A DNA stretch of 64,000 nucleotides from Catenovulum agarivorans DS-2 (GTDB lineage Bacteria; Pseudomonadota; Gammaproteobacteria; Enterobacterales; Alteromonadaceae). Position 1 is the first letter of the stretch; every line of letters starts with the position of its first letter. The stretch is taken from NCBI RefSeq assembly GCF_000568405.1, contig NZ_ARZY01000003.1:1-64000 (forward strand), written 5' to 3'. Positions 8,700 through 17,498 of this stretch are shown piece after piece. Both the position numbers and the translations under genes were made by a program. The notes under the pieces were generated by a model, which saw only the letters and a program-made list of their open reading frames with translations, was not told the origin of the DNA and ran no database searches.

Positions 8700-10062
8700 A
8701 GAAACGCGTGAGTTTGTTGTACAAAGATTTGGCTAGATAAATTGGCCATTGCTCAATATCTCTGTTGGAATTTACCTGAACACTTTTCGCCGTTAACTTG
8801 TAACCCTTTTTTAATTCAGACTTTTTCATCAAAGCAACTAGACTTTTTGCTTTGGTGTTGTTGCCACTTTTAACCTCTACAGGGATTGGAATTCCATCTT
8901 TTCCTTGAATAATATATTCAACTTCTAAATCACCTTTTTTGTATGAATAAATACTAGAAGCATGCGGCGAAGTATGAGAGCTCAACATTTCATTTAAAAC
9001 AAACACCTCGGCAAGGAATCCATTGAAGGCAAAATCTTTGTTCCTGATTTGGGTAAATTGTATATCTAACATAGCATTTAGTAATCCTATATCCGTTAGA
9101 CATAATTTAAATAACGATTCTTTGACCATAGCTTTTAACGGAAATTTTTGATTCACCGTATCAATCTGATGGATGCGTCTGACCAATTTTAGTCGTTCAA
9201 GAAATGAGACGGGTGAACTTACCTCGTTATAAGTCGTTTTTCTATTGTTCATTGCATCTCGAAATTTGAAACGAGGCATTGGTTTTTCTTCGTGGGTGAG
9301 AGACAGCTGTACAGGTATGCTTTTGTAGATCCTTTCTGTGATCATTGGCGATACTTTGTCATCTTCAGCAAATTTGCCAAAATCCATTATGTAATCATCT
9401 ATAATGTTATTTTGCTTTTCCCGAACGTCGTTTAATCTTGTAATAATATTTGTGTTTGGCGCATTCCAAGCGTGAATAGCTGCGGGCATACCACCTACAT
9501 ACAGATATTCTCTGAATGCTGTCATCAACTTATCATGTGCAAGTTCAGATATTGCATTTGGCTCTTTATGCAGATAATTGGCCAGTAACTCGTTATCCGT
9601 TGCCCATAAGAATTCTTCAAAGGTAAATTGATGAATGGTCATTCTAACGGTTTTGCCAACAGGAAATCTTCCAAATAGATCAATGTTTGAGCCAGTCGCT
9701 ATTAGGTGAATGTCAGGAGCATCTTGGCTGAAAAATTTCAACGACTCGAGTGCATTCCGACACAAGCCAACTTCTTCAAAAAACAATAGATCTGTTTCGC
9801 GGTTAAATATCTGATTGGTCGCTAACTGAACTTCTTCTAAAATATTATCAACGGATAGCGAGCCGTTAAAAATTGAATGTAAACTTGGATCTTTCATGAA
9901 ATCCAATTTTAGAATGTTATTAAAATACTTTGGGGCAATGACTTGTTCAACTAAATAGCTTTTTCCGACTTGGCGAGCGCCGTCAATCAGTAGGGGATGT
10001 CTTTCTTTTGTATCTATCCAAGATTGAATTTTTTCTTCGTAAATTCGTTTAAACTTAACCAT
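8698..10062 (-). CDS. AAA_14 / DUF4143 family ATPase
   Basis: A 454-residue protein with the fold order of the AAA_14 plus DUF4143 family. Walker A is GARQVGKS (about residues 28-35), the Walker B-like strand LLFFEEVG, the sensor-like LIATGSNIDL, and the C-terminal domain ends in a PD-(D/E)XK-like element (GDLEVEYII...PIPVEVKSG). These ATPases are common single genes in accessory regions; their biochemical role is not well established. It stands alone between metB and argC. A second member with the same architecture lies at 57.2 kb on the plus strand, with the same LLIDGARQ-xGK core but clear sequence divergence. Confidence 0.88.
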   Translation of the reverse strand: MVKFKRIYEEKIQSWIDTKERHPLLIDGARQVGKSYLVEQVIAPKYFNNILKLDFMKDPSLHSIFNGSLSVDNILEEVQLATNQIFNRETDLLFFEEVGLCRNALESLKFFSQDAPDIHLIATGSNIDLFGRFPVGKTVRMTIHQFTFEEFLWATDNELLANYLHKEPNAISELAHDKLMTAFREYLYVGGMPAAIHAWNAPNTNIITRLNDVREKQNNIIDDYIMDFGKFAEDDKVSPMITERIYKSIPVQLSLTHEEKPMPRFKFRDAMNNRKTTYNEVSSPVSFLERLKLVRRIHQIDTVNQKFPLKAMVKESLFKLCLTDIGLLNAMLDIQFTQIRNKDFAFNGFLAEVFVLNEMLSSHTSPHASSIYSYKKGDLEVEYIIQGKDGIPIPVEVKSGNNTKAKSLVALMKKSELKKGYKLTAKSVQVNSNRDIEQWPIYLAKSLYNKLTRF

Positions 10063-10351
10063 TGTTGTCAGTCTTGAGCAATTGTTTTTAGTAGGCTATC
10101 AGTGATTGCGACTTTTTCAAGGGAAAATTTCCCCATGTTTGAGACTTATTTTGATTTTTAGGGCATGGTTGGCGTGACTTTTTGTCACCAATGCTCCATG
10201 TCGTTTTGAAATGCAAATTGTTAGATGCTTCAAAACTCTATAGGTGTACAATTTTCTATGGTCTTTCAAAGTATGCAAAACCAGCAAAACTAAGTTATCC
10301 TTTAGCTAGTTTTCTCAACAATACCGACAATTTTATATTTTTGGGTATTTA
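10063..10351. other. Intergenic leader between the ATPase and argC: no gene, several hairpins
   Basis: I see no credible coding frame here. Two foldable segments are present: GTTTTGAA (10203-10210) with TTCAAAAC (10229-10236), and an imperfect one around TTGGCGTGAC/GTCACCAA just upstream. With the terminator-like hairpin at 10430-10478 the stretch could specify a small RNA or a long leader on the plus strand. Confidence 0.4.
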
Positions 10352-10376
10352 TGAATAATAAGTGAATATATATTCA
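10352..10376 (+). promoter_or_regulatory. ArgR-type operator (ARG boxes) upstream of argC
   Basis: TGAATATATATTCA at 10363-10376 fits the ARG-box core TnAATwwwwATTnA exactly and is a perfect palindrome. TGAATAATAAGTGA at 10352-10365 fits with one mismatch and overlaps it by 3 bp, its centre one helical turn away. ArgR is the arginine-dependent repressor of arg biosynthesis. A possible sigma-70 promoter follows: TTGTTA at 10385-10390, 17 bp, TAATAT at 10408-10413. Confidence 0.7.
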
Positions 10377-10429
10377 AGTCTTGCTTGTTATTCGGTTTTT
10401 GTTTGGTTAATATATAAACACTTTATGAC

Positions 10430-10478
10430 GCGCACAGAGTTAACGAGAAATCGTTCGCTCTGTGCGCTTTATTTTTTG
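10430..10478 (+). terminator. Strong hairpin plus U-tract in the argC leader
   Basis: GCGCACAGAG (10430-10439) pairs perfectly with CTCTGTGCGC (10458-10467); inside it AACGA-GAAA-TCGTT forms a second stem closed by a GAAA tetraloop. TTTATTTTTT follows. It has the form of an intrinsic terminator on the plus strand, yet no plus-strand gene lies upstream. An extended -10 (TGC-TACAAT, ending at 10495) lies between it and argC. Confidence 0.75.
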
Positions 10479-10527
10479 TGGTTGATTGCTACAATACGCC
10501 TTTGGTTTTGCGCTGGGAGTGGGGAAT

Positions 10528-11541
10528 ATGATTCGAGTATCTATCGTTGGAGCAAGTGGTTATGCTGGTGCTGAGTTAGCAGGCTTAATCCATAAACATC
10601 CTGAATTTGAAATTGCAGGTTTATACGTATCTGAAAATAGTGCAGATGCTTACAAAGCATTTTCGGCACTACATGGTAAATATGCATATCAAATCGACCG
10701 TACATTAATTCCAATTAGCGAAAGTCAAATCGCTAAATTAGTACCAGAATGTGACGCAATTTTCTTATGTACACCACACGAAGCCAGTGTTGAAATGGCG
10801 GCACGTATTGTTGAAGCCGGTGGTGTAGTTTTTGACTTATCTGGTGCTTACCGCTTATCAGATTTATCCGTAATCAAAGAATATTATGGCTTCTCGCATA
10901 AATATCCTGAATTATTAACGCAAGCTGTATATGGTTTAGCAGAGTGGAATGCGGCTGAAATTCGTCAAGCTAACTTAGTTGCTGTACCTGGTTGTTACCC
11001 AACGGCTTCTTTGTCTGCGTTAAAGCCATTGCAAGAAGCAAAATTAATCGATAGTTCGGTTATTCCAAATATTAATGCCGTTAGTGGCGCATCAGGTGCA
11101 GGTCGTTCTGCTAAGCTTTCAACAAGCTTTTGTGAAGTGAGCTTTAACCCTTATGGGGTATTGTCGCATCGCCATACACCAGAAATTGCTGAGCACCTAT
11201 CCAACCCAGTTATTTTTACCCCACATTTGGGTAACTTTAAGCGTGGTATATTGGCAACCATCACTTTGAAATTAAACGACGGTACTAACATTCAACAAAT
11301 TAACCAAGCGTATAACGATGCCTACGAAGGTAAAAAATTAGTGCGTTTACGTCAGTCGTGGCCTGCAATTCAAAATGTTGAAGGTACCCCTTTTGTTGAT
11401 TTGCACTGGGCGTTAGACGAAAAAACGGGTTATTTAATTGTCGTCAGTGCCATTGATAACGTATTAAAAGGTGCGTCTTCACAAGCTGTTCAATGTGCTA
11501 ACTTGCGTTTCGGTTTCGACTCTGGCCGAGGTTTAGTATAA
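10528..11541 (+). CDS. argC: N-acetyl-gamma-glutamyl-phosphate reductase
   Basis: A 337-residue NADPH-dependent dehydrogenase, third step of arginine biosynthesis. The nucleotide-binding VGASGYAGAEL is at residues 7-17 and the catalytic cysteine is C156 in VAVPGCYPTA. HTPEIAEHL and the closing VQCANLRFGFD also match ArgC. The ATG at 10528 follows GGGAGTGGGGA; an in-frame extension upstream runs through the leader and is rejected. First gene of argCBFGH, directly abutting argB. ArgR control is expected from the operator 150 bp upstream. Confidence 0.95.
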   Translation: MIRVSIVGASGYAGAELAGLIHKHPEFEIAGLYVSENSADAYKAFSALHGKYAYQIDRTLIPISESQIAKLVPECDAIFLCTPHEASVEMAARIVEAGGVVFDLSGAYRLSDLSVIKEYYGFSHKYPELLTQAVYGLAEWNAAEIRQANLVAVPGCYPTASLSALKPLQEAKLIDSSVIPNINAVSGASGAGRSAKLSTSFCEVSFNPYGVLSHRHTPEIAEHLSNPVIFTPHLGNFKRGILATITLKLNDGTNIQQINQAYNDAYEGKKLVRLRQSWPAIQNVEGTPFVDLHWALDEKTGYLIVVSAIDNVLKGASSQAVQCANLRFGFDSGRGLV

Positions 11542-12315
11542 ATGGCAAAAACCTTAGTTATTAAAGTAGGCGGTGCGTTATTAGAAGACGCAGAGTGCTT
11601 AAACGCATTTTTTGTTGAGCTAAAACGCATTCGTGATACCCAACCAGTAGTTGTTGTTCATGGTGGCGGGGCTTTAGTACAAAAGCTATTAACTGATTTA
11701 GGCCTAAAAAGCGAAAAGAAAAACGGTTTACGCATTACCCCAGCTGAGCATATCCCTTATGTAGTGGGTGGTTTGGCTGGTAGCGCGAATAAACAAATGG
11801 TCGCTATGGCTAAATCGGTTGGTGATAATGCTGTTGGCATTTCGTTAGCCGACGGTGGCGAAATCAACTGTTTTGTACCAGATGCCGATTTAGGCTGTGT
11901 TGGTCAAGTTGATGGTGGCCATGCAGGTTTAATCGAAACTTTGGTTAAAACAGGTTATTTGCCTTTGGTCAGTTCAATTGGTTGTGATGAAAACGGCCAG
12001 TTATTAAACGTAAATGCCGACCAAGCGGCAGAAGCAATCGCAAAAATGTTACGTGGCCAATTATTATTGTTGTCGGATGTAGACGGCATTTTAGATGGCG
12101 ACAAAAAAGTAATTCCTCAAATGACCAAAGAATTAGCCGCGCAATTAATTGCTGACGGCGTAATTACTGATGGCATGATAGTTAAAGTGAATACCGCAAT
12201 AGATACAGCAACCGAGTTGGCTGCACCTATCGGTATTTTAAACTGGCGCAATCCGGCATTAATTGGCCAATGGTTACAAGATCAGTCTTGTGGCACAACG
12301 GTTCAGCCTGAATAA
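11542..12315 (+). CDS. argB: Acetylglutamate kinase
   Basis: A 257-residue amino-acid kinase that phosphorylates N-acetylglutamate, second step of the pathway. Visible motifs are IKVGGALL near the N-terminus, VVVHGGGALV, NVNADQAAEAIA and ITDGMIVKVNTA. The length is that of the short enterobacterial, arginine-insensitive-type enzyme, lacking the N-terminal helix extension of the feedback-inhibited hexameric enzymes. The ATG begins at the base after the argC stop. Confidence 0.95.
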   Translation: MAKTLVIKVGGALLEDAECLNAFFVELKRIRDTQPVVVVHGGGALVQKLLTDLGLKSEKKNGLRITPAEHIPYVVGGLAGSANKQMVAMAKSVGDNAVGISLADGGEINCFVPDADLGCVGQVDGGHAGLIETLVKTGYLPLVSSIGCDENGQLLNVNADQAAEAIAKMLRGQLLLLSDVDGILDGDKKVIPQMTKELAAQLIADGVITDGMIVKVNTAIDTATELAAPIGILNWRNPALIGQWLQDQSCGTTVQPE

Positions 12316-12350
12316 CAGCAGCCAGATAAATTTAGAAGCGGAGCAGGATC

Positions 12351-13262
12351 TTGCAAAACTTTCTTAGCGTAAAAGACTATAGCAAAGAGCAGTTGCTCGA
12401 TATTATTAAGCTAGCAGTCGATTTTAAACAAAACCCAGCTAAATATAGCCAAGCTTTAGCGGGTAAGAGCATTGCAACTATTTACGAAAAGCCTTCATTG
12501 CGTACGCGCGTCAGCTTTGATGTTGGTATTGCTAAAATGGGCGGTCATGCGGTTTATTTAGATCAACAAAATGGTCAGTTAGGCAAGCGTGAATCAGTAA
12601 AAGATTTTGCTTTAAATCTATCATGCTGGGTAGATGCAATTGTCGCTCGTGTATTTGACCACAACACTCTAGTTGAAATGGCAGAGCACGCAAGTGTGCC
12701 AGTTGTAAACTCATTATGTAATTTGTATCACCCATGCCAAGCAATGGCTGATTATCAAACTCTATATGAAGTAAGAGGCGGCTCGCTAGAAGGCGCTTCA
12801 ATTGCGTATATTGGTGATGGGAACAATGTAGCACATTCGCTTATGTTAGCGGGTGCTATATTAGGTGTTGATGTACGAGTAATCACCCCATTAGGGTACT
12901 CAGCGGATGCTAATATTATTCAGTTGGCTCAACACTTGGCAGCGCAAAATGGCGGCAAAATTAGCATTAGCCATGATGTCGACTTAGCCAACGGCGTAGA
13001 AGCCATCTACAATGATACATGGATTTCTATGGGCGACTCTAAGTCGCTTGAAGATATACAAAAAATCTTTGCACCTTACCAAACTAATGCCGAACTAATG
13101 GCAAAAACAGGTGCAAAATACTTTATGCACTGCCAACCCGTTTATCGAGGTATCGAAGCAACTGATGACGTGGTTGACGGTGAAGGTTCGTTGTTAATTC
13201 AGCAAGCAGAAAACCGCATGCATGCGCAAAACGCGGTTTTAATGACGCTATTGTCCAAGTAG
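12351..13262 (+). CDS. argF: Ornithine carbamoyltransferase with HCQP variant
   Basis: A 303-residue transcarbamylase that forms citrulline. The carbamoyl-phosphate loop is S49-L-R-T-R53 and HPCQA begins at H127. The normally conserved HCLP motif reads H260-C261-Q262-P263, from codons cac tgc caa ccc, so a Leu to Gln change in an active-site loop. Translation starts at TTG: GGAGCAGG lies 5-10 bp upstream and the N-terminus QNFLSVKDYSKEQLL fits the family. It lies 35 bp after argB and 12 bp before argG. A paralogous specificity (for example an acetyl- or succinyl-ornithine transcarbamylase) seems less likely because the rest matches ArgF. Confidence 0.9.
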   Translation: MQNFLSVKDYSKEQLLDIIKLAVDFKQNPAKYSQALAGKSIATIYEKPSLRTRVSFDVGIAKMGGHAVYLDQQNGQLGKRESVKDFALNLSCWVDAIVARVFDHNTLVEMAEHASVPVVNSLCNLYHPCQAMADYQTLYEVRGGSLEGASIAYIGDGNNVAHSLMLAGAILGVDVRVITPLGYSADANIIQLAQHLAAQNGGKISISHDVDLANGVEAIYNDTWISMGDSKSLEDIQKIFAPYQTNAELMAKTGAKYFMHCQPVYRGIEATDDVVDGEGSLLIQQAENRMHAQNAVLMTLLSK

Positions 13263-13274
13263 GAGCAAATTTAA

Positions 13275-14498
13275 ATGTCAGATATTAAAAAGGTTGTATT
13301 GGCCTACAGCGGTGGCCTAGACACTTCGGCTATCATTCCTTGGTTAAAAGAAACGTACAACGGTTGTGAAGTTGTTGCTTTCTGCGCTGATGTTGGACAA
13401 GGCGAAGAAGAATTAGAAGGTATTCAAGAAAAAGCAATTGCTTCAGGTGCTTCTGAGTGCCATGTAGTTGACTTGAAAGAAGAGTTTGTAAAAGACTACA
13501 TTTACCCAATTGTTAAAACCGGTGCGGTATACGAAGGTGAATACTTATTAGGTACGTCTATGGCGCGCCCTGTAATTGCTAAAGCGCACGTTGAAGTTGC
13601 GTTAAAAGTAGGTGCAGACGCTGTATGTCATGGTTGTACTGGTAAAGGTAATGACCAAGTACGCTTTGAGTCTTGTTTTGCTGCATTAGCACCACACTTA
13701 AAAGTAATCGCGCCATGGCGTGAGTGGTCAATGCGTTCACGTGAAGACCTATTAAACTACTTAGCAGAGCGCAACATTCCGTGTTCAGCTTCATTAACTA
13801 AAATCTACAGCCGCGACGCAAACGCATGGCACATTTCACACGAAGGTGGTGAAATTGAAGATCCATGGAACGAGCCGTCAAAAGGCATTTGGACTATGAC
13901 AGTTGATCCTATGGATGCACCTGACGAGTCTGAAACTATTCAGCTTTCTTTCGATAAAGGTGAGTTAGTTGCAGTAGATGGTAAAGAATTATCACCTTAC
14001 AATGCTTTAATGTACTTAAACGAAAAAGCAGCAGCACACGGTGTTGGCCGTATCGACATAGTTGAAAACCGTTTAGTGGGTATGAAGTCTCGTGGTTGTT
14101 ACGAAACACCAGGCGGTACTGTATTAATGAAAGCGTACAAAGCGCTTGAGTGCATGATTTTAGATAAAAACGCGCTTAAATTCCGTGAGCAAGTTGGTTT
14201 AGAGTTCTCTCACGTAATTTATGATGGCCGTTGGTTTACTCAATTGTCTAAATCATTATTAGCTGCAGGTGCTTCTTTTGCTGAAGACATCACAGGTGAT
14301 ATTGTTATCCGTTTATACAAAGGTCACGCAACAGTGATTCAACGTCGTACACCAAACAGCTTGTACAATGAAGAATTCTCAACTTTTGGTGAAGACGAAG
14401 TTTACAACCAAAAAGATGCAGAAGGTTTCATCCGATTATTCAGCTTATCTAGCCGTATTAAAGCGTTAAACGAACTAGAGAAAAAGGCAGGTAAATAA
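13275..14498 (+). CDS. argG: Argininosuccinate synthase
   Basis: A 407-residue ATP pyrophosphatase-type enzyme that joins citrulline and aspartate. The ATP-binding AYSGGLDTS occupies residues 10-18, [13 protein letters not shown] lies near residue 120, and [10 protein letters not shown] and [12 protein letters not shown] are typical of the family. GGAG precedes the ATG. The stop and the argH start overlap as TAATG, so argG and argH are translationally coupled. Confidence 0.97.
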   Translation: MSDIKKVVLAYSGGLDTSAIIPWLKETYNGCEVVAFCADVGQGEEELEGIQEKAIASGASECHVVDLKEEFVKDYIYPIVKTGAVYEGEYLLGTSMARPVIAKAHVEVALKVGADAVCHGCTGKGNDQVRFESCFAALAPHLKVIAPWREWSMRSREDLLNYLAERNIPCSASLTKIYSRDANAWHISHEGGEIEDPWNEPSKGIWTMTVDPMDAPDESETIQLSFDKGELVAVDGKELSPYNALMYLNEKAAAHGVGRIDIVENRLVGMKSRGCYETPGGTVLMKAYKALECMILDKNALKFREQVGLEFSHVIYDGRWFTQLSKSLLAAGASFAEDITGDIVIRLYKGHATVIQRRTPNSLYNEEFSTFGEDEVYNQKDAEGFIRLFSLSSRIKALNELEKKAGK

Positions 14499-15862
14499 TG
14501 GGACTTTGGGGCGGCCGTTTTACCGGTCAAACAAGTGATTTATTTAAAGAGTTTAACGACTCTTTGCCAGTAGATTACCGTATGGCTGAACAAGACATTA
14601 TTGGTTCGGTCGCTTGGTCACGTGCGTTAGCTTCGGTTAACGTACTGACTGCTGATGAACAGCAAAAGTTAGAAGCTGCACTCAATGCGTTATTAGCCGA
14701 AGTGCAAGCTGATCCAAAAGTTATTTTGCAGTCTGACGCGGAAGATATTCACAGCTGGGTTGAAGGCAAACTAATTGATGCAGTGGGCGATTTAGGTAAA
14801 AAATTGCACACAGGTCGTAGCCGTAATGACCAAGTAGCAACCGACCTAAAACTTTGGTGTCGCAAACAAGGTGAAGAGTTATCTGAATTATTAGCTGCGT
14901 TAATTGACGCGTTAGTCACTTTAGCTGAGCGTGAGCAAGACACTGTATTACCGGGTTATACCCATTTACAGCGTGCACAGCCAGTAACTTTTGCACACTG
15001 GTGTTTAGCTTATGTAGAAATGTTCGAGCGCGACAAGCAGCGTTTAGCTAATGCATTAGAGCTAATGAATGCATCACCATTAGGTTGTGGCGCATTAGCA
15101 GGTACAGCATACGCAATTGACCGTGAAGCTTTAGCACAAGACTTAGGTTTTGCTCGTGCGACACGCAACAGCTTAGATTCAGTATCAGATCGTGACCACG
15201 TATTAGAGTTATTATCAGTTGCGTCTATTTCATCTGTGCATTTATCGCGTATGGCAGAAGACATTATCTTCTACAATACAGGTGAAGCTGGTTTCTTAGA
15301 AATGGGCGACGAAGTAACCTCTGGTTCATCGTTAATGCCACAAAAGAAAAACCCAGATGCGATGGAGCTTATCCGTGGTAAAGCGGGTCGTGTGGTTGGT
15401 TCATTAACCGGCATGATGGTGACTATGAAAGCTTTACCTTTGGCATACAACAAAGATATGCAAGAGGATAAAGAAGGTTTATTCGATACAGTCGACACTT
15501 GGAGCATTTGTTTAAAAATGGCCATTTTGTGTATCGAAAGCATTAAAGTAAACAAAGAGCGTACTTACCAAGCTGCGCAACAAGGTTACTCAAATGCAAC
15601 CGAATTGGCTGATTATTTAGTTGCTAAAGGCATTCCATTCCGCGAAGCGCACCACATAGTGGGCCGTGCTGTGGTTGGTGCAATTGCTGCGAACAAACCA
15701 CTAGAAGATATGCCAATTGCGGAGTTAAAAACTTTCAGTGACCAAATTGAAGACGATGTATACCAACATCTAACGATTGAAGCTTGTTTAGAAAAACGTG
15801 TTGCTAAAGGCGGTACGTCGAAAGAACAAGTTAAAGCTGCATTGGCTGCGTACAAAAAGTAA
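14498..15862 (+). CDS. argH: Argininosuccinate lyase (not fused to ArgA)
   Basis: A 454-residue member of the fumarase/aspartase superfamily that cleaves argininosuccinate to arginine and fumarate. WGGRFTG at the N-terminus, [14 protein letters not shown] near residue 105, [16 protein letters not shown] and the signature [12 protein letters not shown] (about 276-287) are present. In Vibrio and several Alteromonadales ArgH carries a C-terminal N-acetyltransferase domain, the ArgH(A) fusion; this protein stops at the lyase length, so acetylglutamate synthesis must be encoded elsewhere. Confidence 0.96.
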   Translation: MGLWGGRFTGQTSDLFKEFNDSLPVDYRMAEQDIIGSVAWSRALASVNVLTADEQQKLEAALNALLAEVQADPKVILQSDAEDIHSWVEGKLIDAVGDLGKKLHTGRSRNDQVATDLKLWCRKQGEELSELLAALIDALVTLAEREQDTVLPGYTHLQRAQPVTFAHWCLAYVEMFERDKQRLANALELMNASPLGCGALAGTAYAIDREALAQDLGFARATRNSLDSVSDRDHVLELLSVASISSVHLSRMAEDIIFYNTGEAGFLEMGDEVTSGSSLMPQKKNPDAMELIRGKAGRVVGSLTGMMVTMKALPLAYNKDMQEDKEGLFDTVDTWSICLKMAILCIESIKVNKERTYQAAQQGYSNATELADYLVAKGIPFREAHHIVGRAVVGAIAANKPLEDMPIAELKTFSDQIEDDVYQHLTIEACLEKRVAKGGTSKEQVKAALAAYKK

Positions 15863-15893
15863 GTTTTAAAAACGCTTTTCTAGATTTTTCTCT

Positions 15894-15926
15894 AAAAAGC
15901 TGCCTGAGATGGCAGCTTTTTTGTTT
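15894..15926 (+). terminator. Rho-independent terminator of the arg operon
   Basis: AAAAAGCTGCC, loop TGAGAT, GGCAGCTTTTTT, 31 bp after the argH stop. Confidence 0.92.
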
Positions 15927-15933
15927 TTATCCC

Positions 15934-15988
15934 TAGAGCTAAATCAATATAAATAGCGATACTCGCAATTTATATTGATTTAGCTCTA
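15934..15988. repeat. Perfect 21-bp inverted repeat, near-complete palindrome
   Basis: The left arm 15934-15954 (TAGAGCTAAATC then AATATAAAT) is perfectly complementary to the right arm 15968-15988. The 13-base loop contains GCGA-TAC-TCGC, so apart from one A-A mismatch and a 3-base tip the whole 55 bp folds. It lies just after the arg terminator. The AT-rich arms lack a U-tract, so it is not a standard terminator. Confidence 0.85.
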
Positions 15989-16135
15989 AAATAATTTATT
16001 AAATTTGAATAATGTCCAAAATTGACAATCGGCGAACCCTAATTCACTAGGAATTGTGTGAGTGTTACAGGGACGCATGGATATAGCTAGGCATGCTTTG
16101 TTGTATAGCTATGTGTTTAAATTAGTTCTTAATAG

Positions 16136-16160
16136 ACTCAAGAATGCTTTGAGTTTTTTA
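16136..16160 (+). terminator. Small terminator-like hairpin
   Basis: ACTCAA and TTGAGT around a 7-base loop are followed by a run of T. It points in the plus direction although the nearest upstream plus gene, argH, already has its own terminator. It may back up that terminator or end a small transcript from 15990-16135. Confidence 0.5.
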
Positions 16161-16161
16161 A

Positions 16162-16479
16162 TCAATGAGCTTCGAAAAATTTATCAATGCAAATACTCAA
16201 TTTGTTACCTATATCTTCAGAGATTTCAGTAAAAGAGGTATCTAACATAGATAAATATTTCTCTGCTTGTTCAGGGGTTAATTTACGCCCTTCAAGTTGC
16301 AGTTCTACTTCATCAAGCGACTTGTCATATCTTGGCACAAGCTGCCAATTTAGTGCTTGCTCTCTAATTCTGCTAAACACTGGGTTGGCAAAAGTGCAAA
16401 AGTCTTCAACATAATCTTTGCCAGTGGGGCCTAAACATCCAGGTTCAACACGCACCAATATAGTTAGTTTTTTAGTCAC
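16162..16479 (-). CDS. Conserved-type hypothetical protein
   Basis: A 105-residue soluble protein read from a GTG at 16479 (VTKKLTILVRVEPGC), with AGG about 9 bases before it. An in-frame upstream extension of 61 residues is Lys/Tyr/Leu-rich, crosses the yefM operator and looks non-coding, so the shorter start is preferred. Recognisable blocks are VRVEPGCLGPTGKDYVEDFC, WQLVPRYDKSLDEVE and KLTPEQAEKYLSMLD. I recall similar orphan proteins in other Alteromonadales but no function. It is divergent from yefM-yoeB. Confidence 0.6.
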   Translation of the reverse strand: MTKKLTILVRVEPGCLGPTGKDYVEDFCTFANPVFSRIREQALNWQLVPRYDKSLDEVELQLEGRKLTPEQAEKYLSMLDTSFTEISEDIGNKLSICIDKFFEAH

Positions 16480-16572
16480 TTTTTTGCCTAAAATATGTAC
16501 ATATCTTACAAGTGTATATCTGTATTTAATTTTTACCAAATTTACTACTTTTTTGCGCAATAATGAAATTGC

Positions 16573-16607
16573 GTACAATGATAAGTGCAAGTACAATGAC
16601 TTGTACG
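16573..16607 (+). promoter_or_regulatory. Putative YefM operator
   Basis: GTACAATGA occurs at 16573-16581 and 16591-16599, 18 bp apart, followed by TTGTACG at 16601-16607. E. coli YefM recognises TGTACA-centred repeats in front of yefM, so these are probably autoregulatory sites. They end 20 bp before the yefM ATG. Confidence 0.6.
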
Positions 16608-16626
16608 TTTTAATTAGGAGACGACT

Positions 16627-16881
16627 ATGGATGCAATGAGTTATTCTGCATTTCGCAATCAATTAGCAGGCACTTTAGACAAAGTGAATGACGACCATAA
16701 ACCAGTTTTGATCACCCGTCAGAATGGTAAGCCAGCAGTGGTCATGAGTTTAGAAGATTTTCATGCTTATGAAGAAACCGCTTATTTGATGGCGAGCCCA
16801 AAAAATGCCGAACGATTAAATAAAGCCATTGCAGAAGTTGAAGCTGGCATGGTTGTGAATCAAGGATTGATTGAGGAATGA
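16627..16881 (+). CDS. yefM: YefM antitoxin
   Basis: An 84-residue Phd/YefM-family antitoxin. The N-terminal DNA-binding domain has SYSAFRNQLAGTLDKVNDD followed by VLITRQNGKPAVVMSLEDF; the C-terminal tail (ETAYLMASPKNAERLNKAI) is the part that usually wraps the toxin. AGGAG about 10 bases before the ATG supports this start; an ATG three codons later is possible. The gene overlaps yoeB by 4 bp (ATGA). Confidence 0.93.
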   Translation: MDAMSYSAFRNQLAGTLDKVNDDHKPVLITRQNGKPAVVMSLEDFHAYEETAYLMASPKNAERLNKAIAEVEAGMVVNQGLIEE

Positions 16882-17132
16882 TAATCTCGTGGGCTGAGAC
16901 TGCGTGGCAAGATTACCTATACTGGCAGGGTGTAGATAAAAAAACACTAAAACGGATTAACACATTAATAAAGGATATATGTCGTCAGCCATATGTCGGT
17001 ATTGGCGATCCTGAACCTTTAAAACATAATTGGTCAGGCTACTGGTCAAGGCGAATAGACAAAGAGCATAGGTTAGTTTACAAAGTAACAGACTCTGCGC
17101 TAATTATTGTACAATGCCGTTACCACTATTAA
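16878..17132 (+). CDS. yoeB: YoeB toxin
   Basis: An 84-residue RelE-superfamily toxin, a ribosome-dependent mRNA endonuclease. The opening SWAETAWQDYLYWQ, the segment GIGDPEPLKHNWSGYWSRRI and the C-terminal YKVTDSALIIVQCRYHY carry the residues expected to be catalytic in YoeB (Glu in GDPEP, the Arg in WSRRI, and the terminal His-Tyr). It appears intact. Stop-start overlap with yefM couples their translation. Confidence 0.94.
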   Translation: MIISWAETAWQDYLYWQGVDKKTLKRINTLIKDICRQPYVGIGDPEPLKHNWSGYWSRRIDKEHRLVYKVTDSALIIVQCRYHY

Positions 17133-17152
17133 ATTTCTGTTAAGTTGTAATT

Positions 17153-17488
17153 ATGAGTTGTCCACCTTGCCCACATTGCCAATCTGAATTTGTTTATCAA
17201 GACCAGTCTTTATTTATCTGCCCTGAATGCGCACATGAATGGAATGCTCAGGATTTAGCGGATGAAAATGAACTCAATGTGTGTGATGTAAATGGCACAC
17301 AGTTAGCCGAAGGCGACAAAGTTACCTTTGTGAAAGATTTAAAAATTAAAGGTAGTTCGCAAGTACTGAAAATTGGCACTAAAGCGGTTATTCGCCGTAT
17401 TCACGATAAAGCGGATCACCAGTTAGATTGCAAAGTAACAGGTGCATCGGATATGTTTATCACAGCTAAATTCGTCAAAAAAGCTTAA
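17153..17488 (+). CDS. yjdM: YjdM/PhnA-family zinc-ribbon protein
   Basis: A 111-residue protein very close in layout to E. coli YjdM (formerly PhnA). A zinc ribbon is formed by CPHC at residues 6-9 and CPEC near 23-26, followed by an SH3-like domain with GDKVTFVKDLKIKGSS, LKIGTKA and the terminal KFVKKA. Despite the old name it has no shown role in phosphonate use. It lies 20 bp after yoeB and may share its transcript. Confidence 0.9.
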   Translation: MSCPPCPHCQSEFVYQDQSLFICPECAHEWNAQDLADENELNVCDVNGTQLAEGDKVTFVKDLKIKGSSQVLKIGTKAVIRRIHDKADHQLDCKVTGASDMFITAKFVKKA

Positions 17489-17498
17489 GTGAGTACAG

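Noticed and set aside
10362-10574. 70-codon plus-strand frame overlapping the argC start
   Set aside because: It runs through the ARG box, promoter and hairpin, has no ribosome site and an unlike-protein composition.
16480-16662. N-terminal extension of the hypothetical gene at 16162
   Set aside because: It would cross the yefM operator and start codon region and has skewed Lys/Tyr/Leu content; the GTG at 16479 is more credible.
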